Of a stretch of DNA of 64,000 bases, positions 49,469 through 59,011 are shown in pieces. Position numbers and translations under genes: made by a program. Source of the stretch: Anaerophaga thermohalophila DSM 12881 (GTDB taxonomy: Bacteria > Bacteroidota > Bacteroidia > Bacteroidales > Marinilabiliaceae); the NCBI RefSeq assembly GCF_000191885.1, contig NZ_AEWI01000014.1, forward strand, positions 1 to 64,000. The letters are read 5' to 3'. Under the pieces are notes generated by a model. The model searched no databases. It was not told the DNA's origin and was given only the letters and a program-made list of their open reading frames with translations. Numbering within the stretch: position 1 is the first letter of the stretch; each line of letters opens with the position of its first letter.

Positions 49469-49611
49469 TGAGTGTAGTATAAAAAGCATATTTTTGTCAA
49501 AATCAAGGCGTTTTAAATTTTTGTATCGGAGTTAACTTGTTGTTAATGAGTATGCAAAAATTTAAAACAACAACGAGTTTGGTAACAAAGATGCTTTTTA
49601 TACCTGGCTCA
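49469..49611 (+). mobile_element. 143-bp MITE, copy F
   Basis: It begins TGAGTGTAGTATAAAAAGCA and ends GATGCTTTTTATACCTGGCTCA (last 20 bases in family). Flanks TTTA and TTTC agree at three of four positions. It lies between the CDF and rhodanese genes. Confidence 0.85.
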
Positions 49612-49626
49612 TTTCTTATTCCATTA

Positions 49627-49670
49627 TAACAGGCATAACACAGTAAATAGCACTTTCCGGGCAGTCACTA
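49627..49670 (-). repeat. Partial 166-bp family end supplying the rhodanese stop codon
   Basis: Read on the minus strand it begins TAGTGACTGCCCGGAAAGTG and continues TATTTACTGTGTTA, matching one arm of the 166-bp family. The first TAG is the stop codon of the rhodanese gene. Confidence 0.6.
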
Positions 49671-50066
49671 ATTACTCTCATCTTCTATCGGACTGTAATC
49701 AACAGGAAAACCTTCTTTCCTCCACTCTTCATACCCATTCTTTAAATGAAATAAATTAGTAAAGCCTCTCTTTTTAAGAATTTTCATGACCGTTTCGGAA
49801 CGTTCACCATACCCGCAATATATCAGTAGCGGAATATCTTTCTCAAAATCTTTAACCAAATCAAGAAGCACTTCTTTTTCGCCGGCATAAACAGCTCCCG
49901 GAATCCGGTCTTTAACAAACTCTTCATAAATTCTCACATCCAGCACAACAGCATTGCTGCACGTATCCAGTATGGAAAAAAATTCGCCGGATGATACGTT
50001 TTGTTGAGAAAACAAAGGTACACAACCGATACGAATCAACAATATCAAAAACAAAGCTCGTTTCAT
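49668..50066 (-). CDS. Secreted or periplasmic rhodanese-like protein
   Basis: A 132-residue protein, start taken at the ATG 50066 (TGATG overlap with hemW) rather than the GTG one codon earlier. Signal peptide residues 1-20 (MKRALFLILLIRIGCVPLFSQ-like). The single rhodanese domain has VVLDVRIYEEFVKDRIPGAV and the active-site loop LLIYCGYGERSETVMKIL (Cys about residue 90). Family members move sulfur or read thiosulfate/persulfide. The export signal suggests a periplasmic sulfur task. It is translated right after HemW. Confidence 0.85.
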   Translation of the reverse strand: MKRALFLILLIRIGCVPLFSQQNVSSGEFFSILDTCSNAVVLDVRIYEEFVKDRIPGAVYAGEKEVLLDLVKDFEKDIPLLIYCGYGERSETVMKILKKRGFTNLFHLKNGYEEWRKEGFPVDYSPIEDESN

Positions 50067-51193
50067 CACTCCAAAATAAAAAGGTCTTCAATTATTCCAT
50101 CAATAACAAACCAACCTTTACGGGTTCCGTAAATATATCCGTTGCTTTTTTTAAGAAATTCCTTTTGAATCCAATTATTAATATAGGGTTCAATTTTGTT
50201 CCAGTAGCTTTCAAAATTTCTTTTAGCTTCATCAACATTGATTCCTTTACTGGTTCTCAGGCGCAGCATCAGGTATTCATTAAAACGGTCTTTAAGGTTT
50301 AAAGTTTCGCCAGATATTCCTGCCGAAAAGCCTTGCTTTATATACTGATGTAAATCAGATTTGTTCCAGTATCTTTTTGTGCCGTCAAACGAATGAGCTG
50401 CCGGACCGACTCCAAGGTAAGGTACATTATCCCAATAGGCAGTATTGTGTCTTGAGTAAAGTCCGTTTCTGCAAAAATTGGAAATTTCATAGTGCTCGAA
50501 TCCCATTTCCGCAGCCTTGTCATGAAGAGACCAGAATATATTTTCACTTTCCGAATCGTCGGGTTCCGTAAGTCTGTTTTGACGCTTAAGTTTACCAAAT
50601 TGTGTTCCTGGCTCAATGGTAAGATGATAAGCCGAAAGATGTTGAACCGGATAGTTGTTCAAAACATCCAGGTTAGATAAAAATGTCGGGCCATCCGACC
50701 AGGGAAGACCATAAATTAAATCAACGCCTACATTTTCAAAACCGCTCTGAAAAGCCCATTCAAGCGAACGGCGGCTTTGCATTGCATCATGTCTTCGCCC
50801 CATTTTCTGCAGATCAACATCGTAAAAACTCTGAACACCGATACTCAGCCGGTTTATACCTGTTTTACGAAGAGCTTCCAGGTATTCCGGACTCAAATCA
50901 TCGGGATTAACCTCTAAAGTAATCTCGGCATCATCGTCTACACGATAATATTTCGATATGGTATTTAAGATATCATCAATGCTTTTTTCTGAAAAAAGAC
51001 TTGGTGTTCCACCGCCAAAATAGATGGTTTGCAAATCATTCTTTCTATTCCCTAAAAAATGCCTTCTGTCTATTAATTCTTCCAAAAGCTTTTCAAGGTA
51101 TTGTTCCCTAAAAATAAGCTTTGTACTTTTGAAAAAATCACAATAATAACAACGGGTTTTACAAAATGGAATATGAATATAAATTCCGGACAT
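50066..51193 (-). CDS. hemW: Radical SAM heme chaperone HemW
   Basis: A 375-residue cytosolic protein. GIYIHIPFCKTRCYYCDFFK has the CX3CX2C cluster (Cys 11, 15, 18) plus the extra Cys of HemW absent or altered. FGGGTPSLFS, EVNPDDLSPEYLEALRKTGI, LSIGVQSFYDVDLQKMGRRH and DLIYGLPWSD are the HemW blocks. It ends in the HemN C-terminal region. Family members insert heme into respiratory proteins and are not coproporphyrinogen oxidases. It overlaps the rhodanese gene by 1 base. Confidence 0.9.
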   Translation of the reverse strand: MSGIYIHIPFCKTRCYYCDFFKSTKLIFREQYLEKLLEELIDRRHFLGNRKNDLQTIYFGGGTPSLFSEKSIDDILNTISKYYRVDDDAEITLEVNPDDLSPEYLEALRKTGINRLSIGVQSFYDVDLQKMGRRHDAMQSRRSLEWAFQSGFENVGVDLIYGLPWSDGPTFLSNLDVLNNYPVQHLSAYHLTIEPGTQFGKLKRQNRLTEPDDSESENIFWSLHDKAAEMGFEHYEISNFCRNGLYSRHNTAYWDNVPYLGVGPAAHSFDGTKRYWNKSDLHQYIKQGFSAGISGETLNLKDRFNEYLMLRLRTSKGINVDEAKRNFESYWNKIEPYINNWIQKEFLKKSNGYIYGTRKGWFVIDGIIEDLFILE

Positions 51194-51248
51194 GATTGAA
51201 AACGAAATTACTAATAAAAAATAGCGAAAGCCCCTTCAACTCTTAAAA

Positions 51249-51264
51249 TGTTCCACGTGAAACA
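51249..51264 (+). other. Perfect parS site (ParB binding)
   Basis: TGTTCCACGTGAAACA is a perfect 16-base match to the bacterial parS consensus (TGTTnCACGTGnAACA, identical to the Bacillus site). It lies between hemW and the VanZ-like gene, about 3 kb from the candidate replication origin. parS sites mark the origin region in most bacterial chromosomes. Two 9-mers close to DnaA boxes (TTATCAACA at 51280, TTGTCAACA at 51301) follow it. Confidence 0.9.
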
Positions 51265-51320
51265 TTTTGAAACAGTAAGTTATCAACAATTATTAACCGG
51301 TTGTCAACAACTTTATTAAC

Positions 51321-51728
51321 ATGCACAAAACATTGAAACACATTGTAAATTATAAGTTTACAATAATCACTTTACTTACTATTTTGTTTTTAAGTGTTTC
51401 ATCGGGAGAAAATATTAACAAACCCTGGTTTTTGAAATTTGAAAATTCCGACAAGCTCGTTCATTTTGGTATGTATGGCTTTCTTACCCTCATCTATTTA
51501 ATGGAACGTACCCGGTTTTTAAGAATAAAAATCAAAACCAAACAAACCCGATGGTACTTTGTTCTCTGGATATTTATTACCGGAGGCATTATAGAATTGC
51601 TGCAACCTTTACTGGCCGAACGGCAGAAAGATATATGGGACTTTCTGGCTAATACCGCAGGGATTATTACTGCTTACCTGGTGTTTTTGCTAATTCGACG
51701 GTACATTAAGTACCACTGGAAAGGTTAA
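51321..51728 (+). CDS. VanZ-family membrane protein
   Basis: A 135-residue protein with four membrane helices (about residues 10-28, 45-62, 78-98, 105-125). NSDKLVHFGMYGFLTLIYLM and FITGGIIELLQPLLAERQKD-like IIELLQPLL and DIWDFLANTAGIITAYL are the VanZ signature. The family is named for low-level teicoplanin resistance, but most members have unknown function. It is the only plus-strand gene between 48.5 and 54 kb. Confidence 0.88.
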   Translation: MHKTLKHIVNYKFTIITLLTILFLSVSSGENINKPWFLKFENSDKLVHFGMYGFLTLIYLMERTRFLRIKIKTKQTRWYFVLWIFITGGIIELLQPLLAERQKDIWDFLANTAGIITAYLVFLLIRRYIKYHWKG

Positions 51729-51752
51729 ACATCATGCCCTATGCTCTATAAT

Positions 51753-52199
51753 CTACAGCTTCAGTAAAATATTTTCATCGTTGTCCATACGTTCAATAAT
51801 TCCTCCTATGGTTTCACTTTTAAAATATTTCACCACTTCGCTTCTGACAGCACTGTACCGGTCGTGAACGGGACAACGTTCTTTTTTGTGTGTTGAACTC
51901 TGGCACGGGCCGGTACCAATAAGGCAAGTCTCAAAAAAACCAGGTCCGTCTATAATTTCAACAATATCGAACATGGTAATATCATTTGAATCTTTAGCCA
52001 GATAAAACCCCCCTGTGGGACCTTTAAAACTTTTCAGCAGACCTTTTCGCACGAATATTTGCAATATTTTACTTAAAAACTGCATGGGAATTCCCAGCTC
52101 AGATGCAATAATTCGTGCGTTGGCCCGGTTTTCTTCACTCCCTTTCATCCCTATGAAAATGATTGCTCTGACAGCATATTTACAAGTTGTTGACAGCAT
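51753..52199 (-). CDS. Rrf2-family transcriptional regulator with Cys cluster
   Basis: A 148-residue winged-helix protein. MLSTTCKYAVRAIIFIGMKG and GIPMQFLSKILQIFVRKGLL form the DNA-binding part; FKGPTGGFYLAKDSNDIT is the wing. Three Cys in ETCLIGTGPCQSSTHKKERC (about residues 90-109) are positioned to bind an iron-sulfur cluster, as in IscR/NsrR. It may sense Fe-S status, NO or redox. It is 15 bases downstream of the LutB-like gene, likely in the same transcript. Confidence 0.9.
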   Translation of the reverse strand: MLSTTCKYAVRAIIFIGMKGSEENRANARIIASELGIPMQFLSKILQIFVRKGLLKSFKGPTGGFYLAKDSNDITMFDIVEIIDGPGFFETCLIGTGPCQSSTHKKERCPVHDRYSAVRSEVVKYFKSETIGGIIERMDNDENILLKL

Positions 52200-52214
52200 A
52201 ACTTTTAAAATAAA

Positions 52215-53600
52215 TTAGTGTTTTTTGTTCTTCTTCCACTGGCGACTGAATGACGAATTAGCAAAATCAGGGAAAGCACGCTCCTTCCCTACCAGGGAAT
52301 CTGCACCTGTAAATCTGATAAAGAAATTTTTAACAGGCCCGTTTACCATATCCATTAAACTGCGTGATTGCAATCCTCTTTCCATACCCTTCATTACTAT
52401 ACTTTCAAAAATTGGCCTCAATCCCTTATTTACTGCATCGCGCCGGTTTTTCAACAGCAATTCGGGCAATGGTATTTTTACCGGGCATACTTCACCACAC
52501 TTTCCGCATAGTGAGCTGGCAAAACTAAGATGCTGATATTCTTTAAGGCCTTTCAAATGTGGCGTAATAACAGAACCTATGGGACCACTGTAAACAGAAT
52601 TATAGGTATACCCGCCTACATTTTTGTAAATAGGACAGGCATTGAGGCAGGCTCCGCAGCGAATACACGACAAAGCTTCCGATTGTTCAGGTGTATTATA
52701 CAGGTTAGTCCTTCCGTTATCAAGCAATATAACGATCATCCTCTCCGGTCCGTCGTTTTCATCTTGCTTTGCCGGTCCAAAAACCACCGAATTGTACACA
52801 GTAACCTTTTGACCGGTTCCGTGAACAGCAAGTAAAGGCCACATCACATCCAAATCTTTAAAGGAGGGTAACACTTTTTCAATTCCGGCCAAAACAATAT
52901 GAACCTTTGGAAAAGAAAAAGAAAGCATTCCGTTTCCTTCATTTTCGGTAAGTGCAATGCCTCCTTCTTCTGCCAAAAGAAAATTGGCTCCGGTGATACC
53001 AACCTTAGCACTTTTAAATGCATCTCTTAGCTTTTTCCGGACAAACCGTGTTATTTCTTCTGGTGTAGAGTCTTTTGGAATATTGAATTTCTCATGGAAA
53101 AGAGATGCAATATCATTTTTTGATTTGTGCATAGCAGGCGTTACTATATGGTAAGGTTTTTCCCCCGCCACCTGCACAATAAACTCGCCAAGATCGGTTT
53201 CAATGGATTGAACACCCATTTTTTCCATGTGATGATTGATATCTACCTCTTCGGTAGTCATCGATTTACTTTTCACCAGCATCCGGGTGTCACATTCTTT
53301 TACAATAGAAGATATAATATCGACAGCTTCGGCACTGTCGGCTGCCCATTTAACCTCACAACCATTGGCAGTGGCATTTTTTTCAAACATTTCAAGATAA
53401 TCGGGAAGATATTTCAACACCTTACGTTTCAAAACAGCTGCCTTTTGTTTGGCCAGTTCAAGGTCTTTATACCGATTCTTCCCTTTTTCCACGGCAGCAT
53501 CATACCTTGAAATATTGAACCTTATGGTAGCTCTGTGCTTGTAATCGAAAGCAACCCGCTTAGCATCTTTCAAAAATTGTTTTTCCGCTCTTCCAGGCAT
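52215..53600 (-). CDS. LutB/LldF-type iron-sulfur LUD protein
   Basis: A 461-residue cytosolic protein. The LUD domain (about 60-290) has LVKSKSMTTEEVDINHHMEK and LLAEEGGIALTENEGNGMLS. Two ferredoxin-type clusters follow: CIRCGACLNACPIYKNVGG (about 313-331) and CGKCGEVCPVKIPLPELLLK (about 367-386). It matches LutB, which with LutA and LutC oxidises L-lactate. Here neither LutA nor LutC is beside it, so the partner genes lie elsewhere or the role differs. RpiB lies 3 bases upstream and the Rrf2 gene follows. Confidence 0.88.
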   Translation of the reverse strand: MPGRAEKQFLKDAKRVAFDYKHRATIRFNISRYDAAVEKGKNRYKDLELAKQKAAVLKRKVLKYLPDYLEMFEKNATANGCEVKWAADSAEAVDIISSIVKECDTRMLVKSKSMTTEEVDINHHMEKMGVQSIETDLGEFIVQVAGEKPYHIVTPAMHKSKNDIASLFHEKFNIPKDSTPEEITRFVRKKLRDAFKSAKVGITGANFLLAEEGGIALTENEGNGMLSFSFPKVHIVLAGIEKVLPSFKDLDVMWPLLAVHGTGQKVTVYNSVVFGPAKQDENDGPERMIVILLDNGRTNLYNTPEQSEALSCIRCGACLNACPIYKNVGGYTYNSVYSGPIGSVITPHLKGLKEYQHLSFASSLCGKCGEVCPVKIPLPELLLKNRRDAVNKGLRPIFESIVMKGMERGLQSRSLMDMVNGPVKNFFIRFTGADSLVGKERAFPDFANSSFSRQWKKNKKH

Positions 53601-53603
53601 AAA

Positions 53604-54050
53604 TCACTGTTTCTTATATGGTATTTTATCAATTCTGCGTTTATGACGCCCCCCCTCGAAACCGGTAGTTAAAAAAGCATTAACTATCTTAATGGCTTCC
53701 TGTTGCTTAATAAATCTGCCCGGCAGAGCACAAATATTGGCATCGTTATGAAGCCTTGCGAGATAAGCAATTTCCGTATTCCAGCATACTGCAGAACGAA
53801 TTCCCTGATGCTTGTTAAGGGTCATACTCATGCCGTTACCACTACCACAGATGGCAATACCTATCTCACATTCACCTTTTTCAACAGCTTCGGCCAGGGG
53901 ATGTGCATAATCGGGATAATCGGTACTGTCATCCGAATCGGTACCAAAATCAACAACATCCAGGCCTCTTTTCAAAAGCTCTCCCTTAATGAAAGTTTTA
54001 AGACTGAAACCTGCATGATCACTTCCTATACCTATCTTTTTGAATAGCAT
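53604..54050 (-). CDS. rpiB: Ribose-5-phosphate isomerase B
   Basis: A 148-residue enzyme for ribose 5-phosphate to ribulose 5-phosphate. The start is taken at MLFKKIGIGSDHAGFSLK (54050), five codons inside the longest frame. VVDFGTDSDDSTDYPDYAHP, GIAICGSGNGMSMTLNKHQG (catalytic Cys about residue 68) and AYLARLHNDANICALPGRF are RpiB signatures. It is the last minus-strand gene before the candidate origin gap and is transcribed away from it, followed by LutB. Confidence 0.93.
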   Translation of the reverse strand: MLFKKIGIGSDHAGFSLKTFIKGELLKRGLDVVDFGTDSDDSTDYPDYAHPLAEAVEKGECEIGIAICGSGNGMSMTLNKHQGIRSAVCWNTEIAYLARLHNDANICALPGRFIKQQEAIKIVNAFLTTGFEGGRHKRRIDKIPYKKQ

Positions 54051-54065
54051 ATTTTTTATTTTCAA

Positions 54066-54479
54066 ATATAATAAATATTCGGGCTTTTTTTTCCCTTTTA
54101 ATATCCTGTTGAAAAGTTGTTCCTTTTTGGCAACATCTTCTTAAAAAAAAATCTTGACAATTTTAATATTTTATGTATTAGCAATACAACCTTTTGATAT
54201 CAAAAAAATAAAACATCATTTTACAAATTAATTATTGACAGTTTTAACCGCCATAATTAACCGGTAGCCACTATTTATTTCTTAAATTTGTGTCATATTA
54301 ACAGGTGTTGAAAACACTAAATAAAGAATTGAACTTTATATTTTTAGGGAATGTTATAACTGGTTGATAAGGGATGGTATTTTGTTTATTTCGATATATT
54401 CCAACAAAAAGACATAAATTTTTTAAACACTTTCAACAGGGTTATATCATCACTATAATTTTATAAAACATTTATAAGT
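54066..54479. other. Candidate chromosomal replication origin (oriC)
   Basis: A 414-base AT-rich gap with no gene. Flanking genes diverge: rpiB leftward, nadA rightward. To the right, all genes are on the plus strand with G far above C and T above A. To the left, most genes are on the minus strand with C slightly above G. Candidate DnaA-box-like 9-mers: TGTTGAAAA at 54107 and 54306, CTTTCAACA at 54430, GGTTGATAA at 54362. T/A-rich stretches give an unwinding-type region. dnaA itself is not in the window. Confidence 0.65.
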
Positions 54480-55472
54480 ATGTATAATGATTGGTTGAAA
54501 AAGGGATTTGTTGATGAAACAATTCCGGAGGATTTGGATTTGGTAGAGGAGATTAAAGCTCTGAAAAAAGAGAAGAATGCCCTGTTAATGGCGCATTATT
54601 ATCAGAAGAATGAAATTCAGGATATTGCTGATTTTGTCGGAGATAGTCTTGCGCTTGCATGGGAAGCTTCAAAAACCAATGCTGATATAATTTTATTGTC
54701 GGGCGTTCTGTTTATGGGAGAAACGGCTAAAATATTATCTCCTGATAAAAAAGTTCTGGTTCCCGATTTAAATGCGGGATGTTCTCTGGCTGACAGCTGT
54801 CCGGCAGATGCTTTTGGCGAATTTATTCAACAACATCCCGGACATCTTGTGGTTACGTACGTTAATACAACGGCAGCCGTTAAGGCATTATCAGATATTG
54901 TCGTTACATCTACCAATGCCGTTAAGATCATTAACAGTATACCCGTAGACCAGAAAATTATTTTCGGTCCGGATAAGAATCTTGGTCATTATCTGCAGAG
55001 TATTTCAGGGCGTGAAATGGTATTATGGGATGGTGCCTGTCATGTGCATGAAAGATTTTCTGTTGAAAAGATTGTTGATTTAAAAAAGCAGAACGAGGAT
55101 GCTTTAATTATTGCACATCCCGAATGCAAGAAGCCTGTTTTAACAATTTCTGATTTTATAGGTAGTACCGCCAGCTTATTGAAATTTACACAGGCGTCGG
55201 ATGCTAATAAGTTTATTGTTGCCACTGAATGGGGAATATTGCATCAAATGCAGAAGGCTTCTCCTGAGAAAACATTTATAGCTGCCCCGCCCAGTGATTC
55301 CACATGCGGATGTAACGATTGTGAATATATGCGTCTAAATTCGCTTCAGAAGATTTATTTAACTTTAAAATACGGGTTTCCGGAGGTTCAGGTTGACGAA
55401 TCGGTACGGCGCAAAGCCATTAAACCCATTGAGAGAATGTTTGAATTGTCTGAAGGACTTATAAATAAATGA
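54480..55472 (+). CDS. nadA: Quinolinate synthase NadA
   Basis: A 330-residue enzyme that makes quinolinate from iminoaspartate and dihydroxyacetone phosphate in NAD synthesis. ALLMAHYYQKNEIQDIADFV and SLALAWEASKT open it. The [4Fe-4S] Cys are C101 (LNAGCSLADSC), C216 (IAHPECKKPV) and C278/C281 (TCGCNDCEYMRLNSLQK). VDESVRRKAIKPIERMFEL ends it. It is the first gene to the right of the candidate origin. No nadB or nadC is seen nearby. Confidence 0.95.
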   Translation: MYNDWLKKGFVDETIPEDLDLVEEIKALKKEKNALLMAHYYQKNEIQDIADFVGDSLALAWEASKTNADIILLSGVLFMGETAKILSPDKKVLVPDLNAGCSLADSCPADAFGEFIQQHPGHLVVTYVNTTAAVKALSDIVVTSTNAVKIINSIPVDQKIIFGPDKNLGHYLQSISGREMVLWDGACHVHERFSVEKIVDLKKQNEDALIIAHPECKKPVLTISDFIGSTASLLKFTQASDANKFIVATEWGILHQMQKASPEKTFIAAPPSDSTCGCNDCEYMRLNSLQKIYLTLKYGFPEVQVDESVRRKAIKPIERMFELSEGLINK

Positions 55473-55677
55473 AGGCTATTGCAATATCTTCGGTTTCGCG
55501 TATTTCCTGATATTCAAACATTACATCACGAAAGCTTATGAAACGGAAACCGCGTAATCGCGACAAGTTCCATTTGTCCTTAATAAATAATTTTTATAGA
55601 GATGAAAAAATCAGCTTAAATTTTTAACTTTAGGTTCACAAAATCCATTGATGTTTTCTTTTTGAAAAGCTTTTTCC

Positions 55678-56073
55678 ATGGCGGGCATTAAGTTATTACT
55701 TGTTGAGGATAATGTTTTGAATCAGAAATTGATATATTTGACCTTGTCAAAGTACGGATTTAAAATTGATATTGCCAACAATGGACGGGAAGCTTTGAAA
55801 TTACTGGAGGACAAAAAATACGATATTATTTTAATGGATTTGATGATGCCTGTAATGGATGGTTTGGAGACTACAAGACAGATCAGAAAGAATGAAAAGA
55901 AATCGGGGAGTGTCAATCGGAATATCATTATTGGTTTAACGGCTAATACTTATGATTCTGACCGGGACAGATGCATTAAGGAGGGTATGGATGAATATAT
56001 GGCGAAGCCTTTCGATGTTGAACGTTTTGGAGAAATTATTAATAATTTTGGTTTCGAGATGAGTACTGTTTAA
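55678..56073 (+). CDS. Stand-alone response-regulator receiver
   Basis: A 131-residue CheY-like protein: [20 protein letters not shown] (acidic pair E10, D11), phospho-acceptor D54 in [40 protein letters not shown] and [13 protein letters not shown] with the conserved Lys. There is no output domain. It resembles receivers of hybrid kinases. It is 8 bases upstream of ruvB, probably the same transcript; the kinase is not in the window. Confidence 0.92.
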   Translation: MAGIKLLLVEDNVLNQKLIYLTLSKYGFKIDIANNGREALKLLEDKKYDIILMDLMMPVMDGLETTRQIRKNEKKSGSVNRNIIIGLTANTYDSDRDRCIKEGMDEYMAKPFDVERFGEIINNFGFEMSTV

Positions 56074-56081
56074 TATTCGGG

Positions 56082-57101
56082 ATGGATTTTGATATACGCA
56101 ATACAGGAGAAGAGCAGACCAGAGAACCTGATATAGAGAAGAACCTCAGACCGTTAACCTTTTCCGATTTTCGTGGTCAGTTTAAGGTTGTTGAGAATCT
56201 TGAGATTTTTGTTAAGGCCGCTTTGATGCGTGGAGATTCGCTTGATCACGTCCTGCTTCATGGTCCTCCGGGACTTGGGAAAACTACTCTTTCCAATATT
56301 ATTTCTCACGAGCTTGGTGTCGGTTTTAAGCTTACCAGCGGTCCTGTTTTGGATAAGCCGGGTGATTTGGCTGGTATCCTTACTTCTTTAGAACCTAATG
56401 ATGTTTTGTTTATTGACGAAATTCACCGATTAAGTCCTATTGTTGAGGAATATTTGTATTCTGCGATGGAGGATTTCAGAATTGATATTGTTATTGACAA
56501 AGGACCTGGGGCGAAAAGCATACAGATTGAATTGAATCCTTTTACTTTAATAGGGGCTACTACCAGAAGTGGGTTGCTTACCGGTCCACTGCGTGCAAGA
56601 TTTGGAATTAATTGTCATCTTGAGTATTACGATGCTGATGTATTAATGAAAATTGTAAAAAGATCTGCACGAATATTGAATGTTCCTATTTTGGATGATG
56701 CGGCTGCTGAAATATCACGCCGAAGCAGAGGTACCCCACGAATTGCCAATTCTTTGCTGAGGAGGGTGAGAGATTTTGCGCTGGTTAAGGGGTTTGGTAA
56801 AATTGATATGGAAATTACTAAAATTAGTCTCGAGGCTCTTAATATTGACCAGCATGGGCTGGATCAGATGGACCATAAGATTTTATTAACGCTTATTGAA
56901 AAATTTGAGGGCGGCCCGGTGGGTATCTCTACTATTGCCACTGCGATTGGAGAAGATAGCGGTACTATAGAGGAGGTTTATGAGCCTTTTCTTATTAAGG
57001 AGGGTTTCCTAAAACGTACCCCGCGCGGAAGAGTTGTAACACCCTTAGCTTATCGGCACTTTGGACGGCAACCTGGTGCTTCGCAATCTTCATTATTTTG
57101 A
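56082..57101 (+). CDS. ruvB: Holliday junction branch migration helicase RuvB
   Basis: A 339-residue AAA+ ATPase that drives branch migration with Ruv[21 protein letters not shown] opens it. Walker A is [10 protein letters not shown] (61-70), Walker B is LFIDEIHRL (DEIH 112-115). [20 protein letters not shown] (sensor 1 and arginine region), [18 protein letters not shown] and a winged helix ending [15 protein letters not shown] complete it. The length is normal. It follows the receiver gene by 8 bases and precedes a flippase. Confidence 0.97.
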   Translation: MDFDIRNTGEEQTREPDIEKNLRPLTFSDFRGQFKVVENLEIFVKAALMRGDSLDHVLLHGPPGLGKTTLSNIISHELGVGFKLTSGPVLDKPGDLAGILTSLEPNDVLFIDEIHRLSPIVEEYLYSAMEDFRIDIVIDKGPGAKSIQIELNPFTLIGATTRSGLLTGPLRARFGINCHLEYYDADVLMKIVKRSARILNVPILDDAAAEISRRSRGTPRIANSLLRRVRDFALVKGFGKIDMEITKISLEALNIDQHGLDQMDHKILLTLIEKFEGGPVGISTIATAIGEDSGTIEEVYEPFLIKEGFLKRTPRGRVVTPLAYRHFGRQPGASQSSLF

Positions 57102-57126
57102 TTTAAGAAATTTTGATATTTAGTTA

Positions 57127-58587
57127 ATGTCATTAAGCTTAAAAAAGTTAGCAGGGGAGACCGTTATTTACGGTGCTTCTACCATGATCGGGCGTCTCTT
57201 GAACTGGCTTTTGATGCCGTTTTATATACGAACTTTAAGTACTTATGAATACGGTGTTGTTGTTAATTTTTATGGAATTATTGCTGTTTTATTGGTTGTT
57301 CTTACCTATGGTTTGGAAACCGGTTTTTTCAGGTTTTCAGGTAAATCCTATAATGAAAATTCTGTTTTTAAGACGCTTCTTACTTTACTGGGATTAACGA
57401 GCGGTATTTTTGTTTTAATTGGCTTGTTTCTGCATGGACGCCTTAGCGATATTTTTTATGAGGGTGAGCATAGCCTTTCTATACTTTTGGTTTTTTTTAT
57501 TTTAGGTTTTGATTCTTTTTGTGCATTGCCTTTTGCCCGACTTCGTTTACAAAACAGAGCTGTTAAATTTGGCACTGTTAAGCTTGTAAATATCAGTGTT
57601 AACATTTTTTTTAATCTATTTTTCCTGCTGTTATTGCCTTATTTAATCAAAGAGGGTTTTATAAAAGGTTATATAGTTGATTTTTATAGTCGATTTGACG
57701 GCATTTTTTATGTGTTTTTGAGTAACGCTATTAGTAGTTTTGTTACACTTTTGTTGTTATTACCTGAGATTTTAAGGCTTAAGAGTTTTGTAGATTTTTC
57801 TGTTTTGAAACCTGTTCTGATTTATTCGCTGCCTGTCTTATTTGTTGGAATTACCGGGATGATTACCCAAAATATTGATAAAATATTACTTCCTGCACTT
57901 TTAAATGAAAATGGGTTCAGTCAGCTTGCTATCTATGGAGCCAATTTTAAGATTGGAGTGTTAATGAGCTTATTTACCCAGTCTTTCAGGTTTGCTTTTG
58001 AGCCTTTTTTCTTTAAAAACAAAGAAGAAGGAAGAACTTCGTATGCCAAAGTAATGGATTATTTTATTTTCTTTGGTCTTGTCATTTTTCTGGGTGTTAC
58101 ATTGTTTATTGACCTGGTTAACATTGTTCTTACCGAAGATTATATAAGGGGCAATACTATTGTTCCTGTTGTGTTGCTTGCTTTACTTTTTTACGGAATC
58201 TATTTTAATTTGTCATTGTGGTACAAACTTACTGACAGAACATGGATAGGAGCAGTTTTCGGTAGTATTGGTGCTGCTATTACGATTGTTTTAAATATAG
58301 TATTGGTTCCCTTGATTGGTGTTTTCGGTTCTGCCCTGGCATTGTTGACGGGGTATTTTGTGATGATGGTAATCTCGGGTATAATCGGGCATAAATTCTA
58401 TCCTGTGCCTTACAAACCTGTCAAATACTTATTTTATTTTATTATAGCCGGTTTTATTTATTTTTTGGATTTAAAAGTAAGCATTGAATCAGATTTTTTT
58501 TCCTATCTGTTTAAAGCAACTATATTTGTTTTCTTTATTGGTTCATTTTTTGTTATTCAGAAGTATGATAAAGATAAAATTGGTTAA
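57127..58587 (+). CDS. Polysaccharide flippase / MATE-like membrane protein (Wzx-type)
   Basis: A 486-residue inner-membrane protein with about 14 helices. [20 protein letters not shown] and [20 protein letters not shown] are the usual start of oligosaccharide flippases of the MVF/polysaccharide_synt family. [20 protein letters not shown] is also typical. It flips undecaprenyl-linked sugars or a related lipid across the membrane; the substrate is unknown. It overlaps the dut start by 23 bases. Confidence 0.88.
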   Translation: MSLSLKKLAGETVIYGASTMIGRLLNWLLMPFYIRTLSTYEYGVVVNFYGIIAVLLVVLTYGLETGFFRFSGKSYNENSVFKTLLTLLGLTSGIFVLIGLFLHGRLSDIFYEGEHSLSILLVFFILGFDSFCALPFARLRLQNRAVKFGTVKLVNISVNIFFNLFFLLLLPYLIKEGFIKGYIVDFYSRFDGIFYVFLSNAISSFVTLLLLLPEILRLKSFVDFSVLKPVLIYSLPVLFVGITGMITQNIDKILLPALLNENGFSQLAIYGANFKIGVLMSLFTQSFRFAFEPFFFKNKEEGRTSYAKVMDYFIFFGLVIFLGVTLFIDLVNIVLTEDYIRGNTIVPVVLLALLFYGIYFNLSLWYKLTDRTWIGAVFGSIGAAITIVLNIVLVPLIGVFGSALALLTGYFVMMVISGIIGHKFYPVPYKPVKYLFYFIIAGFIYFLDLKVSIESDFFSYLFKATIFVFFIGSFFVIQKYDKDKIG

Positions 58588-58999
58588 CAGGAGTAGTAAT
58601 GAAGTCCCTGAATTTGCCACCTCAGGTTCTGCAGGTGTTGATCTGCGTGCTTTTTTAGATGAACCCGTTATGTTAAAGCCACTTGAAAGAGCTATGGTTC
58701 CAACAGGTCTTTATATAGAATTGCCTGAGGGTACTGAAGCGCAGATAAGACCTCGAAGTGGTTTAGCTGCAAAGAGCGGGATCACTGTTCTTAATTCACC
58801 TGGTACCATTGACAGTGATTATCGGGGTGAGATAAAAGTCATTCTTGTTAACCTTTCCAATAATGAATTTACTATTAATAATGGTGATCGTATTTGTCAG
58901 ATGGTTATTCATAAATATGAAACTTTTGAATGGGATCATGTGGAGGAATTGAGTGAAACTTTGCGGGGTTCCGGAGGCTTTGGACATACAGGATTGTAA
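58565..58999 (+). CDS. dut: dUTP diphosphatase
   Basis: A 144-residue trimeric dUTPase that turns dUTP into dUMP. The start is [15 protein letters not shown] at 58565, inside the flippase end; the longer frame adds only hydrophobic flippase-shadow sequence. Motifs: GSAGVDLRA (1), [12 protein letters not shown] (2), [15 protein letters not shown] (3), [14 protein letters not shown] (4) and [10 protein letters not shown] (5), all kept. It sits between the flippase and a TPR lipoprotein, 12 bases before the latter. Confidence 0.96.
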   Translation: MIKIKLVNRSSNEVPEFATSGSAGVDLRAFLDEPVMLKPLERAMVPTGLYIELPEGTEAQIRPRSGLAAKSGITVLNSPGTIDSDYRGEIKVILVNLSNNEFTINNGDRICQMVIHKYETFEWDHVEELSETLRGSGGFGHTGL

Positions 59000-59011
59000 A
59001 AATTTTTTCGA

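Noticed and set aside
50040-50066. Rhodanese start as another repeat-derived start codon
   Set aside because: GATGAAACGAGC matches the repeat end for 12 bases, but no further repeat sequence is present and it overlaps the hemW end, so chance is likely.
58484-58564. Upstream start for dut
   Set aside because: The extra 27 residues are a frame shadow of the flippase end; family alignment starts at MIKIKLV.
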